Positions 1 to 11,400 are shown, counted from the first letter of the stretch. The stretch is DNA of 64,000 nucleotides from Candidatus Chlorohelix allophototropha (GCF_030389965.1 NZ_CP128399.1:434001-498000), one strand, 5' to 3'. A program made the numbers and translations. The notes: generated from the letters alone by a model not told the origin.

Positions 1-1203
1 CGCTTCCGGCATATTATAATAGCCCTTCATCAGACCGGGCGTGCGGCAGACCAGTTCCCCAACTGCGCCTATGGGTACTTTATTTTCTTCATCATCCAGA
101 ATTCTAATTTCCATGCCGGGTAAAGTGCGTCCGACTGTTTCCTCACGTACTTCATTACAATCATTGGCACGAGTGATAGTCAGGCAAGGCGAAGTTTCGG
201 TTAAACCGTAGGCGCTGAGAATCTCGCAACTCATTTCGGTGCGAATACGCCGGATGATTTCAGCCGGAGCAGGTGCAGCTGCGATTATGCCCGTTCGCAA
301 AGAGCTAAGATTAAAGCGGCTGAAATTGGGGTTATTTAACTCCAAGATGAACATAGTCGGTACGCCGTGTTTGACGGTAATCTGTTCCGTTTCAACCAAT
401 AAAAGAGCTTCTTCAGGCTTGTAAATATCCATCAATATCACCGATGCGCCACAGCCTAAAGCTGTAACAATAGTGGGTCCCAAGCCGAAGATGTGAAAGA
501 ATGGAACACAGCCGAGAAATCGGTCACTTGAAATTACTTCTAGCATTTCCGCCACCGTAAGCGCGTTTTCTACAACGTTGCGATGGGTAAGCATCGCGCC
601 CTTTGGTATTCCGGTAGTGCCGCTGGTGTACATTATTGCCAGCAAATCCTCGGACGGTTCGATAAGGGCAGGGGCAGAAAGGGCTACTTTTGCGCCTTCA
701 CCCAAAACCGTTTCCCACGATACCAAACCATGCCCACCTTCCGGTTGACCTACTACCACCGTTAATTGCAGCGCAGGCAATTGGGGCTTTAGCTCTTTCA
801 ACAAATGCGCGAAATCGAAATCACCAAACTCGGCGCAAGTGACTACAATTTTTGTGCCACTATTGCGTAGCATGTACTCAATTTCAGAAGAACGGTAGCG
901 CACATTGAGGGGGACTATAATTGCGCCAAGACGTGCCGTAGCCAGATAGGTAATCACAAATTCGAGCCAGTTCGGCAGTATCAACGCCAGTTTATCTCCT
1001 TTCCCAAGCCCATGCGCATGCAAACCTGTTGAAAGGTGCTGTGCCTTCTCGCATACTTGCCGATAGCTTAGCCGGGTATGGTTGAAAACTAATGCTTCTG
1101 CCTCTGGGTGTTTCTTAGCCTGTTGCTCAAAAACTTCCCAAAGACTCAAATGCTTGAGCGGTGAATAATCCACTTTGCCGAATTTTTGCCCGTTAGTTTC
1201 CAT
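1..1203 (-). CDS. Acyl-CoA synthetase / AMP-dependent ligase, 3' end beyond the window
   Basis: This is a class I adenylate-forming enzyme, which activates a carboxylic acid as acyl-AMP and transfers it to CoA. The frame is open for 401 codons from ATG at 1203 to the window edge, and the family is usually about 500-550 residues, so roughly the last quarter is missing. The AMP-binding P-loop YTSGTTGIPKG lies at about residues 192-202 and the SAYGLTET motif near residue 320. A GGGAG ribosome site precedes the start. It is divergent from the alcohol dehydrogenase at 1309, so the roughly 105-bp spacer must carry both promoters. Substrate chain length cannot be told from sequence. Confidence 0.9.
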   Translation of the reverse strand, partial: METNGQKFGKVDYSPLKHLSLWEVFEQQAKKHPEAEALVFNHTRLSYRQVCEKAQHLSTGLHAHGLGKGDKLALILPNWLEFVITYLATARLGAIIVPLNVRYRSSEIEYMLRNSGTKIVVTCAEFGDFDFAHLLKELKPQLPALQLTVVVGQPEGGHGLVSWETVLGEGAKVALSAPALIEPSEDLLAIMYTSGTTGIPKGAMLTHRNVVENALTVAEMLEVISSDRFLGCVPFFHIFGLGPTIVTALGCGASVILMDIYKPEEALLLVETEQITVKHGVPTMFILELNNPNFSRFNLSSLRTGIIAAAPAPAEIIRRIRTEMSCEILSAYGLTETSPCLTITRANDCNEVREETVGRTLPGMEIRILDDEENKVPIGAVGELVCRTPGLMKGYYNMPEA

Positions 1204-1308
1204 ATGGTTTTCTCCCGGTGGTTTCGTGGTGTCGCATCCAAGTTTGTTTTATAATTATACAACGTAGTGCAGTTTGTGGCTAAAGCTAATACGGGAGGAT
1301 TATTTGCG

Positions 1309-2292
1309 ATGAAAGCTTTATTGTTTGACTATGACGAAAGATTAAAACTAAAAACTGATTATCCTGAACCACAACTTGCACTCGGTGAGGCAATTATAAA
1401 AGTGAGTCGCGCGGGTATTTGTAATACCGATCTTGAGATTACCAGAGGCTATCTGGATTTTCATGGGGTATTGGGGCATGAATTTGTGGGGGTGGTGCAG
1501 GAGGTTAGCACGTCCTCCGAGAAGGATTGGCTTGGAAAGCGCGTGGTTGGCGATATAAACGCCGCTTGCTACCGTTGCGAAACCTGCCTATCCGGTAGGC
1601 ATACCCATTGCCCAAATCGAACCACTCTTGGCATCTTCGGTCGCGATGGCGCATTCGCCGAATACTTGCGCTTACCCGTTGCAAATCTCTTTGTAGTTGC
1701 CGACTCCATTCCCGATGAAATGGCAGTATTTACCGAACCGTTGGCAGCGGCTTGCCAGATTTTATACCAGCTACATGTACGTCCCACTGACAAAGTTGCG
1801 GTAATCGGCGATGGCAAACTCGGCTTGCTGGTAGCGCAGGTATTGCGCCTGAGTGGGGCTGATTTAACTGTGCTAGGTCGCCATTCCGAAAAAGGGCAAA
1901 TTGTGGCTCGTCAGGGGGTGCGCTATATAAAGCCTGAAGAAGGAAAGGACATTCGTGAACAGGTCGGGGGCGAATGTGATTTGGTGGTAGAGTGTACCGG
2001 CAATGAAGTTGGTCTGGCAATGGCTAAAGCACTAGTCCGTCCGCGTGGCACTATAGTCCTTAAAAGCACCTATCATGGCACTCCGGCAGTGCCGATGAGC
2101 CTGTATGTGGTGGATGAAATCACCTTGCTTGGTTCGCGTTGTGGTCCATTCGACGCGGCATTGCGCCTGATGGAACGCAAGTTGGTAGACTTAAATTCGA
2201 TGGTTAGCTTTGAGTTTCCATTGATAGAAGGCATGAGAGCTTTTGAGCATGCTTTTGGTCATTCTAGCCTCAAGGTATTACTGAATATCTAA
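1309..2292 (+). CDS. Zinc-dependent alcohol dehydrogenase (MDR superfamily)
   Basis: This is a medium-chain dehydrogenase that oxidises an alcohol or polyol with NAD(P). The catalytic-zinc region GICNTDLEIT followed by GHEFVG sits near the N-terminus, and the structural-zinc loop has four cysteines (CYRCETC then HC). The Rossmann motif is VIGDGKLGLLVAQV. The frame is open from a GTG at 1267, but ATG 1309 has GGGAGGA about 10 bases upstream and begins with the usual MKALLFD, so 1309 is preferred; the product is 327 residues. Its substrate is not evident. It is divergent from the acyl-CoA ligase. Confidence 0.9.
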   Translation: MKALLFDYDERLKLKTDYPEPQLALGEAIIKVSRAGICNTDLEITRGYLDFHGVLGHEFVGVVQEVSTSSEKDWLGKRVVGDINAACYRCETCLSGRHTHCPNRTTLGIFGRDGAFAEYLRLPVANLFVVADSIPDEMAVFTEPLAAACQILYQLHVRPTDKVAVIGDGKLGLLVAQVLRLSGADLTVLGRHSEKGQIVARQGVRYIKPEEGKDIREQVGGECDLVVECTGNEVGLAMAKALVRPRGTIVLKSTYHGTPAVPMSLYVVDEITLLGSRCGPFDAALRLMERKLVDLNSMVSFEFPLIEGMRAFEHAFGHSSLKVLLNI

Positions 2293-2320
2293 AACCTAGC
2301 GGCAAGGCTATTTGAGGGTC

Positions 2321-3148
2321 TTACCAACGGGCGATGATTGCACGGAAACTGACCTTGCCACTATATGGTTTGTCAGGATTTTCCACCTCGCTAGCCAGCC
2401 AATTATTAAGCTGGACTACCGCTTGGGTGTGAATTTCATCCGAATGTTCCCAGTCGCTACTGTACATGCGATTTATAAGCCGATTCGCCATTTCACGCTG
2501 TGATAGCGGCTTCAATTCAAACTCTAGTAAGTTTGTTTTTTCGATTTCTGCTCCCAACTCCTGCAAATACGAAATACTGATCTCCTCGCTGTGCCATGCT
2601 CTCTCCCGTTTTTTGCGTAGATCAGAACCTAAGCCCGCCAAAATCCTGCCCCATTTCTGGCGTACTGTTTGTTCGGGTGATAACTCTCCTGCTTCCTCAA
2701 CAGCCTGCTCATGGGCAATAACCAGGCATCCCCCCGGTTTGCGCAATACTCTTTTTGCCTCTTTGAGAGTCTGTGCCAAATCGCTTACCAGATGTACTAC
2801 ATGTACCGCTATTGCAATGTCAAAACTGTTCTCTGGAAAAGGCAGCGCCGTTACATCCCCTACTTGTAAATTGTAGCGATATTTTGGTAGTTCAAGTTCT
2901 TCCGCTAGTTTGTTTTCAAGTCGTTTCAACATTTCAGATGAAATATCCACTCCGGTAAAGTCATAGCCGGATTTGATAAAGGGTAGCGCAATACGTCCGG
3001 TTCCAATACCTAATTCCAGAAAGCGTGTGGTAATATTTGCAGCGGTATAGTCAACCAATGCCTTGCAAATGTTTTCCGGAACACCTTCAGGAAAGCCTCT
3101 AGTTTCATCATAAAAACCCGCAGCTCTATCAAAAGAAATACCCGGCAT
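2321..3148 (-). CDS. Class I SAM-dependent methyltransferase
   Basis: This 275-residue methyltransferase has SAM-binding motif I as FLELGIGTGRIALPF (about residues 43-57), the acidic loop GVDISSEML and the post-motif VGDVTALPFPENSFD typical of the Methyltransf_11 group. The start ATG 3148 has AGGAG directly upstream. It converges on the alcohol dehydrogenase with a gap under 30 bp. The acceptor is unknown. The family includes ubiquinone/menaquinone-type C-methyltransferases and many natural-product enzymes, and nothing nearby decides between them. Confidence 0.85.
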   Translation of the reverse strand: MPGISFDRAAGFYDETRGFPEGVPENICKALVDYTAANITTRFLELGIGTGRIALPFIKSGYDFTGVDISSEMLKRLENKLAEELELPKYRYNLQVGDVTALPFPENSFDIAIAVHVVHLVSDLAQTLKEAKRVLRKPGGCLVIAHEQAVEEAGELSPEQTVRQKWGRILAGLGSDLRKKRERAWHSEEISISYLQELGAEIEKTNLLEFELKPLSQREMANRLINRMYSSDWEHSDEIHTQAVVQLNNWLASEVENPDKPYSGKVSFRAIIARW

Positions 3149-3343
3149 AAAATACTCCTAATAGTTGTGAAAACCTAAGTAAACCCAAACCATTGTTATT
3201 TTATCGCAATTGTCAATTTTATGAGCATAATCAAAGTCTCAATTTGCAAACTGAATAATGTTGCGCTAGAATTGACCCGAATTGTGAACTTTGTTGCAAA
3301 CTGTAAATGAACAATAACAAAATATACTTGAGTGAGGGAGTAG

Positions 3344-4303
<960 letters not shown>

Positions 4304-4325
4304 AATCTGAATTTATCTGCTTACT

Positions 4326-4355
4326 AACCCCTTTCTTTTGAGGAAGGGGTTTTTA
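4326..4355 (+). terminator. Rho-independent terminator of mdh
   Basis: A 10-bp stem (AACCCCTTTC pairing with GGAAGGGGTT, one G-T wobble) with a 6-base loop is followed by a run of T. It starts 22 bases after the mdh stop. Confidence 0.9.
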
Positions 4356-4422
4356 TTTGCCAGCTTTCGGCAATGCGGTTAAAATCCCTTAAAATTACAA
4401 CTTTGAATTGAGGATAAAACCT

Positions 4423-5445
4423 ATGCACCAACCGGACAATCGTCGCTATTTACAGGATTTGATAAAAGGCTACCGCACAACACAGGTTTTGATAAGCTGT
4501 GCTGAGTTGGGTGTGTTTGAGCATTTGAAAGAGGAAGGCAGCGGCGCGGAAGACTTGGCACAATTGACGGGTTCCAACCCTGCTGCTATGGCGCGGCTCT
4601 TAAATGCGGCAGTGGCGCTGAAACTGCTTGGAAAACAAGGTGACCTGTATTTCGCGGAAGACTTAGCGCACGATTGCCTTTTGCCGGGTGCGCCTCGCTA
4701 TATGGGCAATATTTTAAAACGTGAGGGTGCTTTCTACCGTCGGTGGTCTCACTTAACGGCAACAGTAAAGAGCGGTAAACGCCCGACAATAAATTTGCAT
4801 GAAGAGAATAACACTCAATGGGTGCACAATTTTGAAATGGCGCTACTCGACACTGCCCGTTTTGTAGGTCCGTTAATTGCTGTTGGGCTTGCACCTTACC
4901 TGCCACATCAGGACACCCAAATTGCTAAAGTTATAGATGTAGGAGGGGGTCATGGCGGGTATAGCATTGCGCTGGCAGAAACATACCCCAAGCTAGAAGC
5001 GCTTGTTTTTGAATTACCGGAAGCGGCAGCCGTAGCTCTCGAAGTTATCGCACAATCTGCTGTTGCCGATAGAGTCAAGGTACGAGCAGGTGATTTCAGG
5101 AAAGATGAGCTCGGTACAGGTTTTGATATGGCGTTGCTGTTTGGGGTACTCGTCAGTGAAACGCCACCGAATGCCCTAGCTCTTTTGCAAAAAGTATATA
5201 GTGCGCTAAAATCCGGTGGTGTGATAGTGATTCGTGGCTTTTATCTTGGACCTGACAAAGCAAGTCCCCTTGAAGCCACTCTTTATGATCTGCACATGTT
5301 GTTATCCACCGAAGCAGGGGGAGCGCAAACCCTCGATGAATTGATTGAGTGGCTACAAACTGTCGGGTTTCGTTCCTTTGAAACCGTCTCTTTGCCTTAC
5401 CCAGAACAATCCGATTTGTTGATAGCTCACAAGCCTTTCGTATAA
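4423..5445 (+). CDS. O-methyltransferase-family SAM methyltransferase with N-terminal dimerisation domain
   Basis: The architecture is that of plant-type O-methyltransferases and bacterial CrtF/BchU/acetylserotonin-type enzymes: an N-terminal winged-helix dimerisation domain (residues 10-95; LAQLTGSNPAAMARLL) and a C-terminal Rossmann domain with motif I VIDVGGGHGGYSIALAE. The total of 340 residues is typical. The frame extends to a TTG at 4408, but that TTG is part of the TTGAGGA ribosome site of ATG 4423, so 4423 is used. The usual catalytic His of true O-methyltransferases is not obvious (GFYLGPDK where a general base would lie). The family includes the carotenoid and bacteriochlorophyll enzymes, but no pigment gene lies nearby, so no substrate is claimed. 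Confidence 0.82.
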   Translation: MHQPDNRRYLQDLIKGYRTTQVLISCAELGVFEHLKEEGSGAEDLAQLTGSNPAAMARLLNAAVALKLLGKQGDLYFAEDLAHDCLLPGAPRYMGNILKREGAFYRRWSHLTATVKSGKRPTINLHEENNTQWVHNFEMALLDTARFVGPLIAVGLAPYLPHQDTQIAKVIDVGGGHGGYSIALAETYPKLEALVFELPEAAAVALEVIAQSAVADRVKVRAGDFRKDELGTGFDMALLFGVLVSETPPNALALLQKVYSALKSGGVIVIRGFYLGPDKASPLEATLYDLHMLLSTEAGGAQTLDELIEWLQTVGFRSFETVSLPYPEQSDLLIAHKPFV

Positions 5446-5620
5446 TTACCCATCCTTTTGTTAACGCTGCTATCCCACCAATTTGACTTTGCGTGAAGAA
5501 TGTCTGATAAGCCTGTAGCGTGAGATACTTTCGATTATTACTTCAAGTGTTAAGTTACTAAAAGCTATACCTTAATACTTATTGCCTTAATTGCCAGAAA
5601 ATCTTTAGCTTGCTGATTGG

Positions 5621-6475
5621 ATGTTAATAATGCACACACACTCAACTGAGAATGATCGAATACAGGCAGCTTACAAAAGCGCTTCCAATGTTTATCACAA
5701 AACGCCGGGGGGAGATTTCCAACGCTCCAGTGTAAGACATTTGCTGGTTGATCTTGATCCGGTTCCAAATCCCGGAGACGCAGTGTTGGATTTAGGTTGT
5801 GGTACCGGAATCGGTATATTTATGCTTTTGGAACTATACCCGCAGGTTGGTAAGATCGTAGGTTTGGATTTATCTCCCCAGATGTTAGAGAAAGCGCGGG
5901 CAGAATCGGCTCAACTTGATCACCCTATAACTTGGTTGGAAGGCGATGGGCATAAATTACCGCTGGAAGATAATTCTTTTAACCTTATTATCAGTCATAA
6001 TGCTTTCCACTGGATGACAGACCGGGCAAAGGTTTTGCAAGAATTAAACCGAGTGCTGGTTCCGGGCGGACGTATCGCTTTGCTTTTCGAGGGGGCAGGC
6101 GCACGTGAAAACCAAATGAGTGTACGCCGTCGTGTATTGTCAAAATATGGTTTAACTCCGCCGATTGGCTATGGAACTGCACATGCTCATGACAGTGAGG
6201 TGGCTTGGAATACGGTTTCAGCGGTTGAAAATTTGGTTGAAGAAGCTGGATTCCAAATAATTGATGTGTGGGCAAGGCAGAGTTACCAGTATATTCCACC
6301 CGAATTAATCGTCACGATGTTCCGTTCCACTAATGCTTATTGGTCATCAGGCTTGAGCCAAGAGCAAACGGAGTCGATAATGGACGAGATAAAGAATGAG
6401 ATATATACGCAAGCTACCGAACGAGGCTTCCGCGAAATCATGTACCCGATAAATGTCATAGCTGTAAAGCCCTAA
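5621..6475 (+). CDS. Class I SAM-dependent methyltransferase (Methyltransf_11 type)
   Basis: It has 284 residues with motif I VLDLGCGTGIGIFMLLE (residues 52-68), acidic motif II GLDLSPQML and the post-motif DGHKLPLEDNSFNLIISHNAFHW, a pattern common in UbiE/BioC-like enzymes. Two starts are possible (ATG 5621 or ATG 5630) and neither has a convincing ribosome site. It lies 175 bp after another methyltransferase on the same strand. The substrate is unknown. Confidence 0.85.
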   Translation: MLIMHTHSTENDRIQAAYKSASNVYHKTPGGDFQRSSVRHLLVDLDPVPNPGDAVLDLGCGTGIGIFMLLELYPQVGKIVGLDLSPQMLEKARAESAQLDHPITWLEGDGHKLPLEDNSFNLIISHNAFHWMTDRAKVLQELNRVLVPGGRIALLFEGAGARENQMSVRRRVLSKYGLTPPIGYGTAHAHDSEVAWNTVSAVENLVEEAGFQIIDVWARQSYQYIPPELIVTMFRSTNAYWSSGLSQEQTESIMDEIKNEIYTQATERGFREIMYPINVIAVKP

Positions 6476-6539
6476 GTTGCAATTGGCTAGATGCTGGTAA
6501 GGCATCTTATTCGCAAAATTTCTATCAGGAGGACCAAGT

Positions 6540-7085
6540 ATGTGGCGAGTTGTGATTTATTTGGGACTTGTAGTGGCTGGACTAATCGAATCTTTGCGTT
6601 TGCACGTACCGTTTTTTAACGATAACGGGAGTGCAAATCCGGATGAACCCTACAAATTGGAACAGCCGGAGATGTCAAAAGCCGTTTACGGGCGATTAGG
6701 CGAAGGCGATGATGTAGCACATTTCAGTTTTACTGCTCCGGTAGGTCATGAACCGGCTTTGATATTGTTGATACCTGCCCCGTCTTACACCAACTATGGT
6801 TTGCGCGCCAGTATACGGGTTTTTGGTCCGGGCTTGCCCGCAGAAGGAATTACAAGCGAACTAACCGAGCAATTTATGAAGATTGTAGGTCACGAATATG
6901 TGATGGTGCAGAGCTATACGGATTCGGTTCAAGTGGCAGGCGAATTTCATGTGACAGTGGAACGTATTGCAGGAAAAGGCACATATTGCTTCTGTCTAGG
7001 TACAGGCGAAACCCGCAAAATCCCTCGCGAATTGTTTACCCGCGTTGATGAGATAATAAACAGAGATGAGTTAGCCAAAATATAA
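6540..7085 (+). CDS. Hypothetical membrane-anchored extracytoplasmic protein
   Basis: This 181-residue protein was not recognised. A single N-terminal hydrophobic segment (residues 4-17, VVIYLGLVVAGLIE) suggests an uncleaved anchor or signal. The rest looks like a beta-rich soluble domain and resembles pre-peptidase-like domains only loosely (VYGRLGEGDDVAHFSF). One CFC pair lies near the C-terminus. A strong AGGAGGA ribosome site supports ATG 6540. A strong terminator follows 30 bases after the stop. Confidence 0.7.
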   Translation: MWRVVIYLGLVVAGLIESLRLHVPFFNDNGSANPDEPYKLEQPEMSKAVYGRLGEGDDVAHFSFTAPVGHEPALILLIPAPSYTNYGLRASIRVFGPGLPAEGITSELTEQFMKIVGHEYVMVQSYTDSVQVAGEFHVTVERIAGKGTYCFCLGTGETRKIPRELFTRVDEIINRDELAKI

Positions 7086-7114
7086 CTTCTGCCCCGTTGG
7101 AATAAATGTAGCTA

Positions 7115-7150
7115 ATAGAAACGGTTCGATTGAGCCGTTTCTATTTCTAT
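7115..7150 (+). terminator. Rho-independent terminator after the 181-residue hypothetical
   Basis: A 13-bp stem (ATAGAAACGGTTC with GAGCCGTTTCTAT, one wobble) with a 4-base loop is followed by a T-rich tail. Confidence 0.85.
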
Positions 7151-7337
7151 TTGCTTTGTTAACTCGCGAATAATAGTGTTACCCGCAGAATCGGAGTAAA
7201 ATATTTGATGAGGTAGTTTTATTACTTTTGTGCGATTAGACGGACTCAATGTTACCGTATCGCGCAAACTCAAATAGCTATTTTCAGTTCAAGTCGCTTA
7301 GTTCAGCTTCGATAAAGCAGGAGTCAGGTCTTATTTT

Positions 7338-7925
7338 ATGACATTTATCATGGGTGTTGATGGGGTATTTTCAAAAATTTTCAAGATAGACGCCCCTTTA
7401 GAGGCTGTTTACGCTTTTCTCTGTGATTTTAATTATACCCTGCCGCACATGCCACAAGTAGAGCAGATAATACAACTCTCAGAAGATAGATATCGCATGT
7501 TCTATTCCGCCGATATAGTGGCAGGTCACAAAATGCACGTTCTTTTTGATATTCAACCTGAAATACTAGAGGGATACGTGCTAAAATTTCTACCCGTGCC
7601 TATAAGCTCGGAAGAACTGAAGAAAATCCGCAAATCTCATCCTGAAAACTATTTTACCGGAAAGTTTACCGGCTATGCCAAGTTCGTCCAAAATGGCAAA
7701 CGCTGTGAAATACATTACAAAGCGCAAATCAGGCTAGAAGTTGAAGTTCCCCAATTCTTGCGCTATTTGCCTACCAATGCGCTCTCAAAATTAGGCAGCA
7801 AGGTTATGAGCTATAAAATGAATAGTATTGGAGATGGCATGGCGCTTGCTTTGCCACGAGAGTTTCCTAAATGGCAAATGCAAAACCAGTCGAAGTTAGA
7901 GGGCATAATAAAAGCCGGGTTATAA
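7338..7925 (+). CDS. SRPBCC-fold protein, DUF1997-like
   Basis: This 195-residue protein has a START/Bet v 1-like layout: an N-terminal strand VFSKIFKIDAPLEAVYAFLCD, a central sheet and a long C-terminal helix region. The pattern resembles the DUF1997 proteins of cyanobacteria and chloroplasts, which suggests binding of a hydrophobic ligand; this is inferred from fold only. Starts at 7338 or 7350 are both possible. It stands alone and is convergent with the cyclic-nucleotide-domain relic. Confidence 0.65.
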   Translation: MTFIMGVDGVFSKIFKIDAPLEAVYAFLCDFNYTLPHMPQVEQIIQLSEDRYRMFYSADIVAGHKMHVLFDIQPEILEGYVLKFLPVPISSEELKKIRKSHPENYFTGKFTGYAKFVQNGKRCEIHYKAQIRLEVEVPQFLRYLPTNALSKLGSKVMSYKMNSIGDGMALALPREFPKWQMQNQSKLEGIIKAGL

Positions 7926-7986
7926 ATTCCTCAAACCAATAATCGCTTGATTCCAGCAAGGCTGCTTTATAGGTTTGAGTCATCTC

Positions 7987-8220
7987 TTATAATCTTGTTT
8001 CCATTATTTCCCTGATTTTGACCAATACTTGAGGGGAGTTTTCCATAATATTAGTGAATTGGTCTTTATATAATACCAAGAAAACGCAAGGGGTTAAGGT
8101 GCGAACTTCGGCGGTGCGTGGGATTTTTTGAATTAATGCCCTTTCACCGAAGAAATCGCCGTCTTCTAGCACATTTAATTGTTGATCATATCCACCCTTT
8201 TTTGCAGCCCAACTTTCCCA
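7987..8220 (-). pseudogene. Remnant of a cyclic-nucleotide-binding domain protein
   Basis: The frame reads back from a stop at 7987 through residues typical of the second half of a cNMP-binding domain: LEDGDFFGERALI and the following PRTAEVRTLTPC phosphate-binding cassette region, then the last helices. In-frame sequence continues upstream of the GTG at 8172 to about 8220, where a stop codon ends it. The first half of the domain and any output domain are absent. A 61-residue product would not fold as a full domain, so this is called a truncated relic. Confidence 0.7.
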
Positions 8221-8369
8221 CTATATTCTTTATTCTATCTCTGAATTCATACTTTTGAAAGATTCATGAATTCAATTATCTACCTGAATTGTTCAGGATT
8301 TTCTGAAAGTTACAAAAATTTAATTTAGATTTATATAAAGTGAAAATACCTTTACCTTAGCTGTATTAA

Positions 8370-8387
8370 AGTATTATACTTAATACT
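8370..8387. promoter_or_regulatory. Dyad overlapping a possible -10 of the cyclase gene
   Basis: The 7-bp inverted repeat AGTATTA / TAATACT has a 4-base spacer and contains TATACT, which could serve as a -10 element about 55 bases upstream of the start at 8437. It could be a repressor site. No clear -35 was identified. Confidence 0.35.
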
Positions 8388-8436
8388 ATATTTTAATTCC
8401 GACTTTTTGGGTACTAATAGTCTCTGGAGCTTTTAA

Positions 8437-11400
8437 ATGACCTTTGCACCTTACCTACCGGTTGATCGGTACCTCGCCCTAGTTAATGGTACAACCCTTC
8501 CATATAGAACTCAGGGAGCGGCTTTGTTCGCCGATGTTTCAGGTTTCACTCCGCTTACCGAGACACTAGCCAAAGAATTAGGACCTCGCCGAGGTGGAGA
8601 AGAGCTTACCCATCATCTAAACGGTGTTTATGAGGCATTAATCACCCAGATTCATAATTATCATGGCAGCGTAATTTATTTTAGCGGTGATGCTATTACC
8701 TGCTGGTTTGATGGCGACCCAAAAGAAGCCTCTCAACGGAGTGTTACTGCCGCAATAGCAATGCAGGAGGCTATGAGTCGGATTGCGCTGGTAAAAACCC
8801 CCGCTGGAAAAGAACTGCCCCTCGCGTTGAAAGTAGCCGTGGCTTCCGGTTCGGTATGTCGCTTTGTAGTGGGCGACCCGGAAGTGCAATTTCTCGATGC
8901 ACTTGCTGGCGCAACCTTGGCGAAAATTGCGGTTGCTGAGCATCAAGCGAACAAGGGCGATATTATCATTTCCCGTGAGGTTTTCGAGCTTTTGCAGGAT
9001 TGTATTGAAGTATCCGAATGGCGAATTGACCATGATAGCGAGGAATCGTTTGGAGTTGTTGCTGGATTAAAAGAACTCTCTCCGGTATGGTCGTGGCCCA
9101 TTGTTGATGAAGAAGCCGTGCCGCGAGATTTGCTGCGCCCATGGGTGGCACGCCCCGTTTATCAGCGCCTCGAAGCAGGGATGAGCGATTTCCTGACTGA
9201 ATTGCGTCCGGCAGTAGCCTTGTTTATCAAATTCAGTGGAATTGACTATGATAATGACCCAGATGCAGGTGCCAAACTCGACTCGTATATTCGATGGCTA
9301 CATTCGATCCTAAAAGATTATGAAGGTAATCTGGAGGATTTAACTATTGGTGATAAGGGAAGTTATCTATATGTAGCTTTTGGTGCTCCTTTGGCGCACC
9401 AGAACGATGCCGAGCGCGCCGCTCGAACTGCACTCGCGGTTATTTCCTCGCCCCCCCCCGAATTGAACTGGTTAACCGATGTTCAGGTTGGTATCAGTCG
9501 TGGCACGATGCGAACCGGTACAGTCGGTAGTAAAGCCCGCCATATTTATGGGGTTCTCGGTGATGAAGTGAATCTAGCAGCTCGTTTGATGGGTGCTGCC
9601 AAACCCGGACAAATATTGGTAAGCGGAAAAATACGCGATGCTACCGAACGACTATTTGAGTGGGAGAGTTTATCGCCGATCACTGTAAAAGGTAAATCCG
9701 ACCCGGTTAGAATCTATCGTTTGCTGGATATTAAAGAACAAAAAAGCCTTCTGTCTCACACTCAAATTCACAATACAATGCCGATGGTTGGGCGCGAAAA
9801 TGATTTAGTCACTATCCGGCAAAAAATTCAGCAGGTGTTGGAAGGTCATGGACAAATCCTTGCAATTACAGCCGAAGCGGGTATGGGTAAATCTCGGATG
9901 GTGGCGGAAATCGTTCGCCTTGTGTCCGAAAAGAATATGGATGTTTTCCTCGGAGAATGCCAATCATACGGCACTAACAACAGTTACCTACCATGGCAGG
10001 GAATTTTGCGAAATTTCTTCAAGGTTGGTTTGTCCGAGAATGAAACGCTGGAAGAGCAAATAATTGCGTTGGAAAATTATCTAGGCTCCATCAATGATTC
10101 TTTGGTTAATCGGTTGCCATTACTTAAAGCGGTCTTAAAATTGCCTATTCCAGAAAATGAGTTAACCCAGACTTTGGATGCCAAGTTGCGGAAAGCCTCG
10201 TTAGAAAGTTTGCTGGTAGATTGTATTCGAGCACAATCTCTCAAAAAGCCGCTGGTACTGATAATAGAAGATTCACATTGGCTTGACCCACTTTCGCATG
10301 ATTTGTTGGAAAATATAGGAAGGGCTATAAATCATCGCCCGATTTTGATAGTCTTGGCTTATCGTCCCCCTGAAATCGAATATTTACAAGCTCCCCGGAT
10401 TACTCAATTGCCTATTTGTAGCGTTATACCTTTGAATGAGTTGAATCCCGAAGAGGGCAAACGCTTTATAACAATGAAAATCGCTCAGATAGGTTTGGCA
10501 GATGAATTCATCCCTACAGTTGTTATTGAATCAATCTTTAATCGCGCTCAGGGCAACCCATTTTTCATACAGGAAATCCTGAATTACATGAGCGACTTAA
10601 AGATCGACCCTAATGACCCGAAATCACTTGAACAACTGGAATTGCCCAACAGTTTGCACAGCCTGATTTTGAGTCGCCTTGACCGTCTCAGCGAAACTCA
10701 GAAGATCATTCTCAAGGTTTCTAGCGTTATCGGACGAGTTTTCAAGTTGGAATGGCTCCGAAAGTTGCTTCCTAATAATGAGAACATTGAAAACCTTAAA
10801 CATGAACTGGAAGAGTTGCGCAGTCTTGATCTTACTCCTCTTGAGCAACCTGAACCCGATCTGGCATATACTTTCAACCATATAGTTACTCGTGAGGTAG
10901 CCTATGAGAGCATGCCATTTTCTACCAGAGAGCTTTTACACGGTAGATTGGGCGATTATGTGGAACAACAGTATCAGGATAATATCGACCAGTATGTGGA
11001 TTTACTGGCGTATCATTACTATCTTAGTCCACGAGAGGATAAGAAACGCTTGTATTTGCGGCGTGCCGGAGAAACTGCCCAATCTACCTACGCTAATACG
11101 GCAGCGATTGAATACTATCGAAGGCTTTTGCCGCTACTTCCTGCGCCTGAGCAAGTGTGGGTAAAACTCAAATTGGGTGAGGTTTTGGAACTGGTAAGCC
11201 AATGGAGCGAAGCTGAGGAACTCTTTAGGCAAGGCTTGCAGATGGCTGAACAAAATCACGATCTCAAAACCAAAGCTTTCGCGCTGAGTGTAATGGGTAG
11301 CTACCTGATTAAACAGAAGCGCTATACTGAAGCCCAACCGTGGTTAACCCAAGCGCTGGAAGCCTTCACCGAATTAAAAGATGCGGCGGGCGTGAGTAAA

